DNA from: Pedobacter ghigonis
GTDB taxonomy: Bacteria > Bacteroidota > Bacteroidia > Sphingobacteriales > Sphingobacteriaceae
Assembly (NCBI RefSeq): GCF_903166585.1
Contig: NZ_CAESCM010000014.1
Coordinates: forward strand, 116,099-180,098
Length of the DNA stretch: 64,000 nucleotides
Reading direction: 5' to 3'
The number at the start of each line of letters is the position of its first letter. Within the stretch, counting starts at the first letter, position 1. A program made the position numbers and the translations under genes. Positions 53,924 to 61,241 of this stretch are shown here, in pieces. The notes under the pieces were generated by a model. It was given only the letters and a program-made list of their open reading frames with translations. It had not been told where the DNA came from and made no database searches.

Positions 53924-55360
53924 ATGAAAAATAAGAAACTCTATATATTCGCCATTTTGGCCCTTGCCTTTTCATCTTGCAAAAAAGAGCTCGATGAGGT
54001 AAACATCAATCCCAATGCTCCTGAAGTTGCGCAACCCGATTATTTACTTACTGGAACGACCAAAACCACTGTCGATACCTATTGGGGCGTAGCCAATAAC
54101 ATGAATTCGAGCCTGCTTTTTGCACAGCACTGGGCTAAAGTGCAATACACTGAAGAAGATCGTTTTATCTTTTCGAACAGTAGCTTTACTTCACTGTGGT
54201 CTACCGGTTATGCCCAAAGTATTGCCGGCTTTAATAAAATCATCGAACTGGGCGATGCACAAGGTAACACCAATTATAAAGGTGTAGCATTGGTACTGCG
54301 TTCGTGGGTATTTTTATTGCTTACCGATGCTTATGGTGATATTCCGTATTCGCAGGCAGGAAAAATAAAACAATTTGTTACACCGGTTTACGATAAACAG
54401 AAGGATGTATATTACGGTATTTTAAACGATTTGAAAACTGCACAAGCCGCGCTCGATCCTGCTTCGGGAAAAGTTATTGCCGGTGATGTAATTTACGGCA
54501 ATAATATTGCATCGTGGAAAAAGTTTGCCAATTCATTACGTCTCCGCATCGCTTTGCGTATTGCAGATAAGGATGCAACTAAGGCCAAACAGGTAATAGA
54601 CGAAATACAGGCCGAAGGTGGTGCTTATATCAGCAGTAATTCAGAAAATGCACAATTAAAATATGATGTTTCGCCACAACAAAATCCGGTTGCAGCATCG
54701 TTCGAAACCCGTAACGATTACCGGATAAGTAAAACCATTGTAGATAAACTTTTTGCGCTAAACGACCTGAGATTACCGGTGTATGCGAGCAAAACGGAGA
54801 ATGCTACGGCACAAACCTATGTAGGTATTCCAAACGGTTCTACCAACTCGGAGGCAAGTGCCATTGGTTTGGCCAATTCATCTAAACCAGGCACTTATTT
54901 TCTCGATGCCAAAGCGCCGGCTGTAATTTTTAGCTATGCCGAATTGCTTTTCGATCGCGCTGAGGCTGCTGCACGAGGTTTCACGACCGAAAATGCGGAG
55001 GATTTATATAAGCAGGCTATCCGGGCATCGTTTGCACAATACAATATCAGCGGAACCGCAGTTGATAGTTACATCAGTCAGACCGCTGTAGTTTATGATG
55101 CCGCAAACTTTAAGAAATCAATCGGTGAGCAGAAATGGATTGCCTTATTTGGTCAGGGCCTTGAAGCCTGGACCGAGCGCAGAAGGTTAGATTACCCACA
55201 ATTAACGGCTTCGGTTAATACCGTTTTAAACGGACAGATTCCGGTACGTTTTATTTATCCGGGTACTGAACAATCGCTTAACGGACAGAATTATAAAAAT
55301 GCTGTTAGCAGTCAGGGTGCCGATTTATTAACAACAAAACTTTGGTTTGATGCTTTTTAA
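53924..55360 (+). CDS. SusD/RagB-family lipoprotein (SusD_2 type), partner of the riboswitch-controlled SusC
   Basis: 478 residues; lipoprotein signal ending ALAFSSC (Cys19). SusD_2 features: NINPNAPEVAQPDYLLTGTT, VFLLLTDAYGDIPYSQAGKI, WKKFANSLRLRIALRIADKD, VIFSYAELLFDRAEAAARGF and WIALFGQGLEAWTERRRLDY. It begins 11 bases after susC and is the last gene of the transcript. No enzyme gene is attached, so, unlike polysaccharide loci, the ligand probably needs no surface hydrolysis or uses enzymes encoded elsewhere. Confidence 0.95.
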   Translation: MKNKKLYIFAILALAFSSCKKELDEVNINPNAPEVAQPDYLLTGTTKTTVDTYWGVANNMNSSLLFAQHWAKVQYTEEDRFIFSNSSFTSLWSTGYAQSIAGFNKIIELGDAQGNTNYKGVALVLRSWVFLLLTDAYGDIPYSQAGKIKQFVTPVYDKQKDVYYGILNDLKTAQAALDPASGKVIAGDVIYGNNIASWKKFANSLRLRIALRIADKDATKAKQVIDEIQAEGGAYISSNSENAQLKYDVSPQQNPVAASFETRNDYRISKTIVDKLFALNDLRLPVYASKTENATAQTYVGIPNGSTNSEASAIGLANSSKPGTYFLDAKAPAVIFSYAELLFDRAEAAARGFTTENAEDLYKQAIRASFAQYNISGTAVDSYISQTAVVYDAANFKKSIGEQKWIALFGQGLEAWTERRRLDYPQLTASVNTVLNGQIPVRFIYPGTEQSLNGQNYKNAVSSQGADLLTTKLWFDAF

Positions 55361-55393
55361 TGCTGTGATACAATGCCATTAAGTTAAAAACGA

Positions 55394-55479
55394 TTAACCA
55401 CGGATGCACACAGATAAACACGGATTATATCTGTGTGCATCCTTTTGATCTCCCGATATTCGGGACAAGTGGTGGTTAA
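55394..55479. repeat. Nested inverted-repeat element
   Basis: The outer arms are TTAACCAC (55394-55401) and GTGGTTAA (55472-55479). Inside are a perfect 15-bp stem, GGATGCACACAGATA (55402-55416) with TATCTGTGTGCATCC (55428-55442), and a small hairpin, TCCCGA/TCGGGA (55451-55465). The words are related to those of the 5530-5668 element. Confidence 0.75.
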
Positions 55480-55496
55480 ATAATCATTACGAACAA

Positions 55497-55527
55497 AAAA
55501 AGTCCCGGTTTTTAATCGGGACTTTTT
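55497..55527. terminator. Bidirectional terminator
   Basis: AAAAAGTCCCG (55497-55507) pairs perfectly with CGGGACTTTTT (55517-55527). It lies between the convergent SusD and small helical protein genes. Confidence 0.9.
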
Positions 55528-55586
55528 ACTTTTTACGATCAAAGAAAAAGGTAAACCTGTTCAGGTTCTTTTCTTTTTACCGGTAT

Positions 55587-55787
55587 TCATCTGGCCAAAT
55601 CTTCGGCAGCATTGCTAAGCCTCGATTTTAGATCTTGTGTGTAATCTTTTGCCTTATCAGCCCATTGAGGCGCTTTGTCCATTAATTCGTCTACTATAGA
55701 TTGGCCCGTAATTGGGTCCTTCTTCGTGATATATTTTACGCCTGCGTAAACCGCGGCACCAATAATTGCTGTTTTTAAAATTCCCAT
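55587..55787 (-). CDS. Small amphipathic protein, YtxH-like
   Basis: 66 residues: a hydrophobic N-terminal helix (MGILKTAIIGAAVYAGVKYI) then a charged helical tail (DELMDKAPQWADKAKDYTQD, LKSRLSNAAEDLAR). This resembles YtxH-like small stress proteins, but the match is by general pattern only. It is monocistronic, with a terminator behind it. Confidence 0.7.
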   Translation of the reverse strand: MGILKTAIIGAAVYAGVKYITKKDPITGQSIVDELMDKAPQWADKAKDYTQDLKSRLSNAAEDLAR

Positions 55788-55934
55788 GTCGTTTTCTTTT
55801 GTTTTTTAGTTAAACATTTTGAGGTAGTTAAAAGTTTTAGACGGCTTTAGCTTCTTGTTGTTACAACCTTCGGAGTTTGTATCACAAAACATTAAAACGA
55901 AAAAAGTTAGAATTTATTGAATAAGGATGATCTT

Positions 55935-55968
55935 GTCCCCCTTTGAAGGGGGCAGGGGGATGATTTTG
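55935..55968. repeat. 34-base dispersed repeat, copy 1
   Basis: Identical to 56214-56247. It contains the hairpin CCCCCTT-TG-AAGGGGG followed by GCAGGGGGATGATTTTG. Confidence 0.8.
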
Positions 55969-56213
55969 GCGATACGTATGAATTAATTAACCACCTAAGA
56001 CACGTAAGGACATTTAAGTTGTTTTGTTCTTAAATGCCTTATATGGTAAAAAAAATATTGAGGAATAATAGGAGAGATGCTGAAAGGAATGCGATATCTA
56101 TCGGATCAGCATGTTGGGGGATATGGTGTAACAGGGGAGATGCTGAAACAAGTTCAGCATGACGGATGGAGGATACGCGGCATGGCGGTTTTGGGGGGTA
56201 ATGAGTTAATCTC

Positions 56214-56247
56214 GTCCCCCTTTGAAGGGGGCAGGGGGATGATTTTG
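56214..56247. repeat. 34-base dispersed repeat, copy 2
   Basis: Identical to 55935-55968 over 34 bases; the flanks differ. Confidence 0.8.
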
Positions 56248-56383
56248 ACAATTTCCAAATTCCACTGTCCGGTTCAGTTTGCTTACTTACTATTTCATGC
56301 CTTAATATGCCTAGTCTGGCTATTTTGTAGGTTGCCGGGAGGGTTTTTTGAGATAGTTTTGAGCAACAAAAAAACACAGAAAC

Positions 56384-57196
56384 ATGAAAATAACGAAAAT
56401 TTTATGGTTGGCTAATTTCTTCCTTGTTATTACGCTTTCCATTACGGCCTTTGCGGCAATGTATAAAACTCCTGAAAAAGATAGCACGGTTAAAATGCCC
56501 GGAAAGGGTTTTGCTGTGGTCGAATTGTTTACTTCTGAGGGTTGTTCGAGCTGTCCGCCTGCCGATGAGCTTTTGGCCAGACTGGAAAAAGAATCAGCCG
56601 GAAAAGATTTGTTTGTATTGGCCTACCATGTCGATTATTTCGATCGATTAGGCTGGAAAGACACTTTCGGGAATCCGGAATATTCGAAAAGGCAGGCGCA
56701 GTATGGGCAGTGGCTAGGGTTGCCTCAAATTTATACCCCACAGGTAATTGTTAATGGTGCAAACGAATTTATCGGTTCGGAAGAAGCCAGCATTCGCAAT
56801 GCCATTTCGACCCAGCTGGGTACCAAAGCAAGCGCGGAGCTGAAACTCCAGTGGCATCAAACTGATCAGGACTTTAAGGTAAATTATCAGGCTTCGGGCG
56901 AAATAAAAGGCAGTAAACTGTTAATTGCTCTTGTACAAAAAGCTGCCAGTACCCGAGTAGCCAGAGGCGAAAACGAAGGGAGAACCTTATCGCATGTGCA
57001 GATTGTACGGAAGTTGCAAAGCGAAAAGATCAGCGCTGAGGGAAGCGGAGCGGTTTCGGTTTCATTGCCAAAAGGCTACAACGAAAAAGACTGGGAAATT
57101 ATTGGTTTGCTGCAAAACCAAACTACCGGTAAGCTTATCGCGGCTACTAAAGCGACCCAATTTGAATCAAACAACAATGCCAGTTTACATCATTAA
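56384..57196 (+). CDS. DUF1223-family secreted thioredoxin-like protein
   Basis: 270 residues; an N-terminal hydrophobic signal (LANFFLVITLSITAFAA). The DUF1223 hallmark VVELFTSEGCSSCPPADELL has Cys54 and Cys57 of a CxxC, followed by VLAYHVDYFDRLGWKDTFG and YTPQVIVNGANEFIGS (cis-Pro). The C-terminal half is a beta-sandwich. The fold is thioredoxin-like and the physiological role of the family is unsettled. A small ORF follows after 12 bases. Confidence 0.88.
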   Translation: MKITKILWLANFFLVITLSITAFAAMYKTPEKDSTVKMPGKGFAVVELFTSEGCSSCPPADELLARLEKESAGKDLFVLAYHVDYFDRLGWKDTFGNPEYSKRQAQYGQWLGLPQIYTPQVIVNGANEFIGSEEASIRNAISTQLGTKASAELKLQWHQTDQDFKVNYQASGEIKGSKLLIALVQKAASTRVARGENEGRTLSHVQIVRKLQSEKISAEGSGAVSVSLPKGYNEKDWEIIGLLQNQTTGKLIAATKATQFESNNNASLHH

Positions 57197-57208
57197 ACCT
57201 TTACAGCC

Positions 57209-57382
57209 ATGGAAAATACAATCAAAAAAAGCCACAGCAAATTTATGGTAACATTAGTTTCAATGCTCTCCATGTTATTTCTGCTTACTCCGCCTTTCGA
57301 ACGAAATGTTCAGCAATGCGAAATGGTGATGGAAATTACAAGGAAAAAGAAAAACGGCTTTCTGCCTGATGGAGAAGAATAA
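57209..57382 (+). CDS. Small single-pass protein, 57 residues
   Basis: An ATG 12 bases after the DUF1223 stop opens a 57-codon frame: a Lys-rich start (MENTIKKSHSK), a hydrophobic Met/Leu-rich helix (FMVTLVSMLSMLFLLTPP), then a charged tail (RKKKNGFLPDGEE). The spacing fits an operon with the upstream gene. It matches no family I recognise. Confidence 0.45.
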   Translation: MENTIKKSHSKFMVTLVSMLSMLFLLTPPFERNVQQCEMVMEITRKKKNGFLPDGEE

Positions 57383-57511
57383 AAACTGATAAAAAACTCA
57401 ACCCGGCAAATGTCCGGCTTAGCGGGTAATCTGCCTGACTCACCCGATTATGGTCGTTAGCCCGCTGATTAAGCAATAATTTTGAATAACAAATTTAAAA
57501 AACACAATACA

Positions 57512-57958
57512 ATGGAAAATAATCAAAACGGAAATCCTACAGTGGATTTAAACACAAAAGTATTATATACAGGAAAAACACACACTACAGGTGGTAGAGA
57601 TGGCAACTCAAAAAGTACTGATGGAAAATTAGAAATTGCCCTTTCTTCGCCAGGTTCAAACGGTAAAGGCACAAACCCTGAGCAGCTGTTTGCTGCGGGT
57701 TGGTCGGCATGTTTTATTGGCGCAATCGGACTGGCCGCTGCAAAGCACAAAATAGCTTTACCTGCCGGTCTTGCGGTTGATGCTGAGGTGGATCTTTGTG
57801 TAACTGATGGCGCATACAGCTTGCAAGCCAGGTTAAATGTAAGCCTACCCGGCTTATCTACTGAGGAAGCCAGGTTGCTAACCGATACTGCACACCAAAC
57901 CTGTCCGTATTCAAAAGCTACCAAAGGCAATATCCCTGTCGAAATTAATTTAGTGTAA
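57512..57958 (+). CDS. ohr: Organic hydroperoxide resistance protein (OsmC/Ohr family)
   Basis: The ATG at 57512 is preferred over an upstream TTG at 57482. 148 residues, standard for Ohr. The start KVLYTGKTHTTGGRDGNSKS, the peroxidatic Cys67 in FAAGWSACFIGA and the resolving Cys131 in HQTCPYSKAT identify the Ohr branch. It reduces organic hydroperoxides, using lipoylated proteins as electron donors in characterised homologues. It is cytoplasmic and monocistronic, with a terminator after it. No OhrR gene is seen nearby. Confidence 0.92.
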   Translation: MENNQNGNPTVDLNTKVLYTGKTHTTGGRDGNSKSTDGKLEIALSSPGSNGKGTNPEQLFAAGWSACFIGAIGLAAAKHKIALPAGLAVDAEVDLCVTDGAYSLQARLNVSLPGLSTEEARLLTDTAHQTCPYSKATKGNIPVEINLV

Positions 57959-57970
57959 TCAATTTAACCG

Positions 57971-58006
57971 CGGAGGCAGATGTTTAAATATGCCTCCGTT
58001 TTTTTT
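57971..58006 (+). terminator. Rho-independent terminator of ohr
   Basis: CGGAGGCA (57971-57978) pairs with TGCCTCCG (57991-57998), followed by eight T. Confidence 0.92.
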
Positions 58007-58011
58007 ATCAG

Positions 58012-58200
58012 ATGATGATTAGTTTAACTTTAAACCCCGATGTTACCTTATGCTGTATGGCCGCCTTATCGATCGTAATGTCGGATATTTGCAGCAAGCC
58101 AAGGTTGCTCCAGCTGCCGGTAATTGAAAATGAAACAGCCGGACATAAGGAGGTGCGTGAGGAAATCAGGCACATTCTCGAACAACAATTTTCCGGTTAG
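58012..58200 (+). CDS. Doubtful small ORF, 62 residues
   Basis: It starts just after the ohr terminator and ends one base before the convergent regulator's stop. The C-terminus (HKEVREEIRHILEQQF) looks helical and charged; the N-terminus is Cys- and Met-rich. No family recognised and no promoter seen. Confidence 0.3.
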   Translation: MMISLTLNPDVTLCCMAALSIVMSDICSKPRLLQLPVIENETAGHKEVREEIRHILEQQFSG

Positions 58201-58201
58201 T

Positions 58202-58963
58202 TTACCTGTTCTCCAGCCAGTTTAAAAATGCGGTTGTTTTTTCTTTCCCAATCAGCAGTTTTTCGGGCGAGGGAATAACCAGTTTAACAAATAGTTTACG
58301 GTCGAAATAGTGCTCTACTTCCTTGATCGCGCTAAAATTAACAATATACTGGCGGTTAAGCCTAAAGAACTGCAGAGCAGAAAGTTGCCCCTGTATGGTA
58401 TCCAGCGATTGGTTCAGGGTATATTCTTCCTCTTTCAAGGTCATAATGGTTGGCGAATCGTTGCGGATGTAGATAAAAGCAATCTGCTCGGTCGGAACCG
58501 TTGTATATTTATTGTGTTTGAACACCAGAAAGCTCTTTTTCCCTTCGTTTGGCCCAATTCGTTTAATCAGCTCGTCCATATCCGGGAGCTTGTTTTGCTG
58601 GAAAAAATTCTGAAACTGATCTACCTTTTCAAAGGCCTTTTGCAGGTCTTCCTGCGAAAAAGGTTTAAGCAGATAATCAATACCATTGGCTTTAATGGCA
58701 TCCATCGCGTACTCGCCATAAGCGGTACAAAAAATTACGGGACAACTGATTTTTACCGATTGAAAAATTTCAAAGGAAAGGCCGTCCGATAACTGGATGT
58801 CCATAAAAATCAGATCGGGTTGCTCGTTTTCCGTGAAATAATGCACCGTATCGTCAATACTTTGCAGGTTAGCTACAACCTGTGCTTTCGGACGTATTTT
58901 ATTGATCAGGTTTGATAAAGACTTGGCAGCCTTCAGCTCGTCTTCAATGATGATAATCTTCAT
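58202..58963 (-). CDS. LytTR-family response regulator
   Basis: 253 residues. The receiver domain has acidic residues in IIIEDELKAA, phospho-acceptor Asp55 in LIFMDIQLSD, FCTAYGEYA and the conserved Lys in YLLKPF. The C-terminal LytTR DNA-binding domain reads FLVFKHNKYTTVPTEQIAFI, FRLNRQYIVNFSAIKEVEHY and LLIGKEKTTAFLNWL. It overlaps the histidine kinase gene by 20 bases and is its partner. Target genes unknown. Confidence 0.95.
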   Translation of the reverse strand: MKIIIIEDELKAAKSLSNLINKIRPKAQVVANLQSIDDTVHYFTENEQPDLIFMDIQLSDGLSFEIFQSVKISCPVIFCTAYGEYAMDAIKANGIDYLLKPFSQEDLQKAFEKVDQFQNFFQQNKLPDMDELIKRIGPNEGKKSFLVFKHNKYTTVPTEQIAFIYIRNDSPTIMTLKEEEYTLNQSLDTIQGQLSALQFFRLNRQYIVNFSAIKEVEHYFDRKLFVKLVIPSPEKLLIGKEKTTAFLNWLENR

Positions 58964-59963
58964 GTATAAGGGGAAGTTTTATACTAAAATGGGTGTCTGT
59001 TTTGGTAATGATAATCTCTTTGTTCAGCAAATGACTGTAGCGCTGGTTAATGTTTTCGAGACCAATTCCGGTAGAGGCCTCGGGGGTACGCTTGGGCTGG
59101 ATTTTGTTCTCTACCACAATAAAATCACCATCCACATATAACTTAATGTGCAGGGGCTTGTACAGTGAGAGCACATTGTGCTTAATGCAGTTTTCGATCA
59201 AAAGCTGGAGCGTAAAAGGCGGAATGAGCGATTGCTGGTAATTTTTATCAATATCAATTGAGAGATCAATGCCATCTTCAAAGCGGGCCTTTAACAAAAA
59301 GAGATAAGCTTCTAAAATATCAAGTTCTTCGGCCAGTTTAATCAGGTCGTGCTTGCGGCTTTCCAGCGTAAAACGGTAAAAATCTGAAAGTTTAAGGATA
59401 AATTCTACGCTATGTTTATCGTTACTTTCTACCATGTATTTCAGCGTATTGAGGCTGTTGAAAAGGAAGTGCGGATTAACCTGTTGTTTTAAGAGTTCGT
59501 ATTGGGCACCCAGGTTATCTGCTTTGGTACGTTCGAGTTCGATACCTACCTGCTGGTTCTGGTAGTTCTGGTACAGCAGGTTCAAAAACATGTAAAAGGT
59601 AATGTTTACCAAAATTCCCCTTACCTCAAACATCAGCATTACAGGGCCAAAGTGAATGGAACTGAGCAAATATTGTTGCAGGCAGGACAGTAAAAACATT
59701 AAAAGTATCCCGAAGAAAAGACCTTTAATGAGCCGCATTACCGAAAAACCGCTGGCTACATCGCGAGAAGTGTAAGCAGGGAGGGTAAAAACGTTATAAT
59801 ACCAGATTAATACGGCAAAAAGAAAGGTTACGGCTGCATCGGCAAGCGCTTCATATATATTAAAGCGGTGTTCGGCAATTTTGGGAATGGAAGTGAGTAC
59901 ACCCAGAAAAAAAGAACTCAGCCATATTACTTTGTGCGGAATCTTAAATGTTTTCTTTTTCAT
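58944..59963 (-). CDS. LytS/YpdA-type sensor histidine kinase (His_kinase family)
   Basis: The ATG at 59963 is preferred to a TTG at 59972. 339 residues. Four membrane helices in the first ~130 residues (VIWLSSFFLGVLTSI; AAVTFLFAVLIWYY; FFGILLMFLLSCLQQ; ILVNITFYMFLNLLY). A coiled linker leads to the phospho-acceptor His165 in LLKQQVNPHFLFNSLNTLKY and the HATPase N box PPFTLQLLIENCIKHN with TGIGLENINQRY. It has no separate sensor domain. It phosphorylates the LytTR regulator. An exact TATATTTG (59970-59977, minus strand) lies almost at the ATG, which would make the mRNA nearly leaderless if used. Confidence 0.93.
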   Translation of the reverse strand: MKKKTFKIPHKVIWLSSFFLGVLTSIPKIAEHRFNIYEALADAAVTFLFAVLIWYYNVFTLPAYTSRDVASGFSVMRLIKGLFFGILLMFLLSCLQQYLLSSIHFGPVMLMFEVRGILVNITFYMFLNLLYQNYQNQQVGIELERTKADNLGAQYELLKQQVNPHFLFNSLNTLKYMVESNDKHSVEFILKLSDFYRFTLESRKHDLIKLAEELDILEAYLFLLKARFEDGIDLSIDIDKNYQQSLIPPFTLQLLIENCIKHNVLSLYKPLHIKLYVDGDFIVVENKIQPKRTPEASTGIGLENINQRYSHLLNKEIIITKTDTHFSIKLPLIHEDYHH

Positions 59964-60024
59964 GCGTTTCAAATATACTATAAAGTTTAGCGTCTTGCTA
60001 AACTTCCTTCGGGGCTTTGTGTGT

Positions 60025-60110
60025 TGTCAGATGTTACCATCTGACAGATCTCGCGATGTAACAAACTAAAAGTTAAAATCTAATCATGCCAGATGGTAAC
60101 ATCTGGCGTG
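60025..60110. repeat. Paired REP-like hairpins (CAGATG/CATCTG)
   Basis: Hairpin 1 is TGTCAGATG-TTAC-CATCTGACA (60025-60046). Hairpin 2 is CATGCCAGATG-GTAA-CATCTGGCGTG (60085-60110). The loops TTAC and GTAA are reverse complements, so the two are inverted copies of one element, arranged like a BIME pair between the kinase and the divergent GntR-type gene. Confidence 0.8.
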
Positions 60111-60204
60111 ATGAAATTAAATTTTAATAGATAATCACCATTAAATTTTTATATTTCGAGCAAAATTAGCTTCACTAAAACGATTACTAACCACATAACG
60201 CTGC

Positions 60205-61231
60205 ATGAATAAGGAAAAACTGTTCAACGAAATCAAGGATTTAAGCATTATTAATGCTTTTTCGAAACATGAACAGCTGGTGCAGGGGATTATTAACAGC
60301 TTAAACCATAAACACATTGCCAAAGGCGATATTTTGCCTTCGGTTAATGAAATGATGCGCGAAACGGGCTATGCCAAAGAAACCATTGGTAAGGCTTATA
60401 AAGAGCTGATTAGCAGGGGTATTGTAGAGTCGAAAAACCGGCGGGGCTATTTTGTAGCTACTGATGATACCGAACAGCACCTGAAGGTATGTTTATTGAT
60501 TTATGCCTTTGATACTTTTCAGGAAACCTTTTATCAAAATTTCCGCGATCACCTGGGCGAAAACATTCAGGTAGATGTATATTTCCACCACAATAACTTC
60601 AGTGTTTTCGAATCCATTATCAACAGCAACAAAGGTCAGTATGGCTTGTACGTAATTGCGCCGATAGAAAGTAATGAGGCGAAAGCGGTACTTGAACAGC
60701 TACCCAAAGAAAAACTGCTGATTGTGGATCGCTATGTAGCACTGAAAGGGGAGTACTCTTACATTGTACAGGAGTTTGAAAATGCATCGTATAATGCTTT
60801 TTTACAGCTTGCGCCCCGCATTAAGGAATTTTCTGAATTTGTTTTCTTTTTTAAACCTTCGTCAGCAGAACCCAATGAGGTGCTGATTTCCTTTAAGCGT
60901 TTTTTTTATAAAAGAGTTTAACATTAACGGGGTAATCAAAAACCATTACGAAGCCGGAAGCATCGCTCCGGATAAGGTGTACTTTACCATCCACAACCTC
61001 GAGCTTTGGGAAATGCTGAAAGATACCAAAGTTAAGGGCTTAAAAGTGGGGAAAGATTTGGGCATCATTTCGCATAACGACGATAATGTGAAAGAGATCA
61101 TTTTTGATGGCATTACCACCTTTTCGATCGATTTTGCCGAAATGGGGCGTTTGGCGGCTGAGTTTGTGCTGAGCTTAAACCCGGTTAAGCATGTGATGGA
61201 AAATAAACTGATCAGAAGGAACTCACTTTAG
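60205..61231 (+). pseudogene. GntR-type transcriptional regulator with sugar-binding-like sensor, frameshifted at T8
   Basis: The first frame (60205-60921) has a GntR winged helix (HKHIAKGDILPSVNEMMRET; YAKETIGKAYKELISRGIVE; NRRGYFVA) and most of a LacI-like ligand-binding domain (LKVCLLIYAFDTFQETFYQN; YGLYVIAPIE; LLIVDRYVAL). It ends in KRFFYKRV-stop right after a run of eight T (60900-60907). Reading one T fewer continues as KRFFIKEFNINGVIKNHYEA, through KVYFTIHNLELWEML, to a normal end (GRLAAEFVLSL) at 61231, giving ~341 residues, typical for the family. It is a lesion, a sequencing error, or a slippage site. A symporter gene starts 10 bases later. Confidence 0.8.
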
Positions 61232-61241
61232 CAGCAAGGGC

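Larger units (their letters stand above)
55788..56383. other. 596-base repeat-rich gap
   Basis: It contains two copies of a 34-base repeat (55935-55968; 56214-56247) and a GCTGAAACAAGTTCAGC hairpin near 56142 of REP type. ORFs spanning it on both strands are translations of repeat and lack any protein-like pattern. Confidence 0.6.

Noticed and set aside
56039..56415. Overlapping 112-codon ORFs on both strands upstream of the DUF1223 gene
   Set aside because: Both are translations of the intergenic repeat region and share no known pattern.
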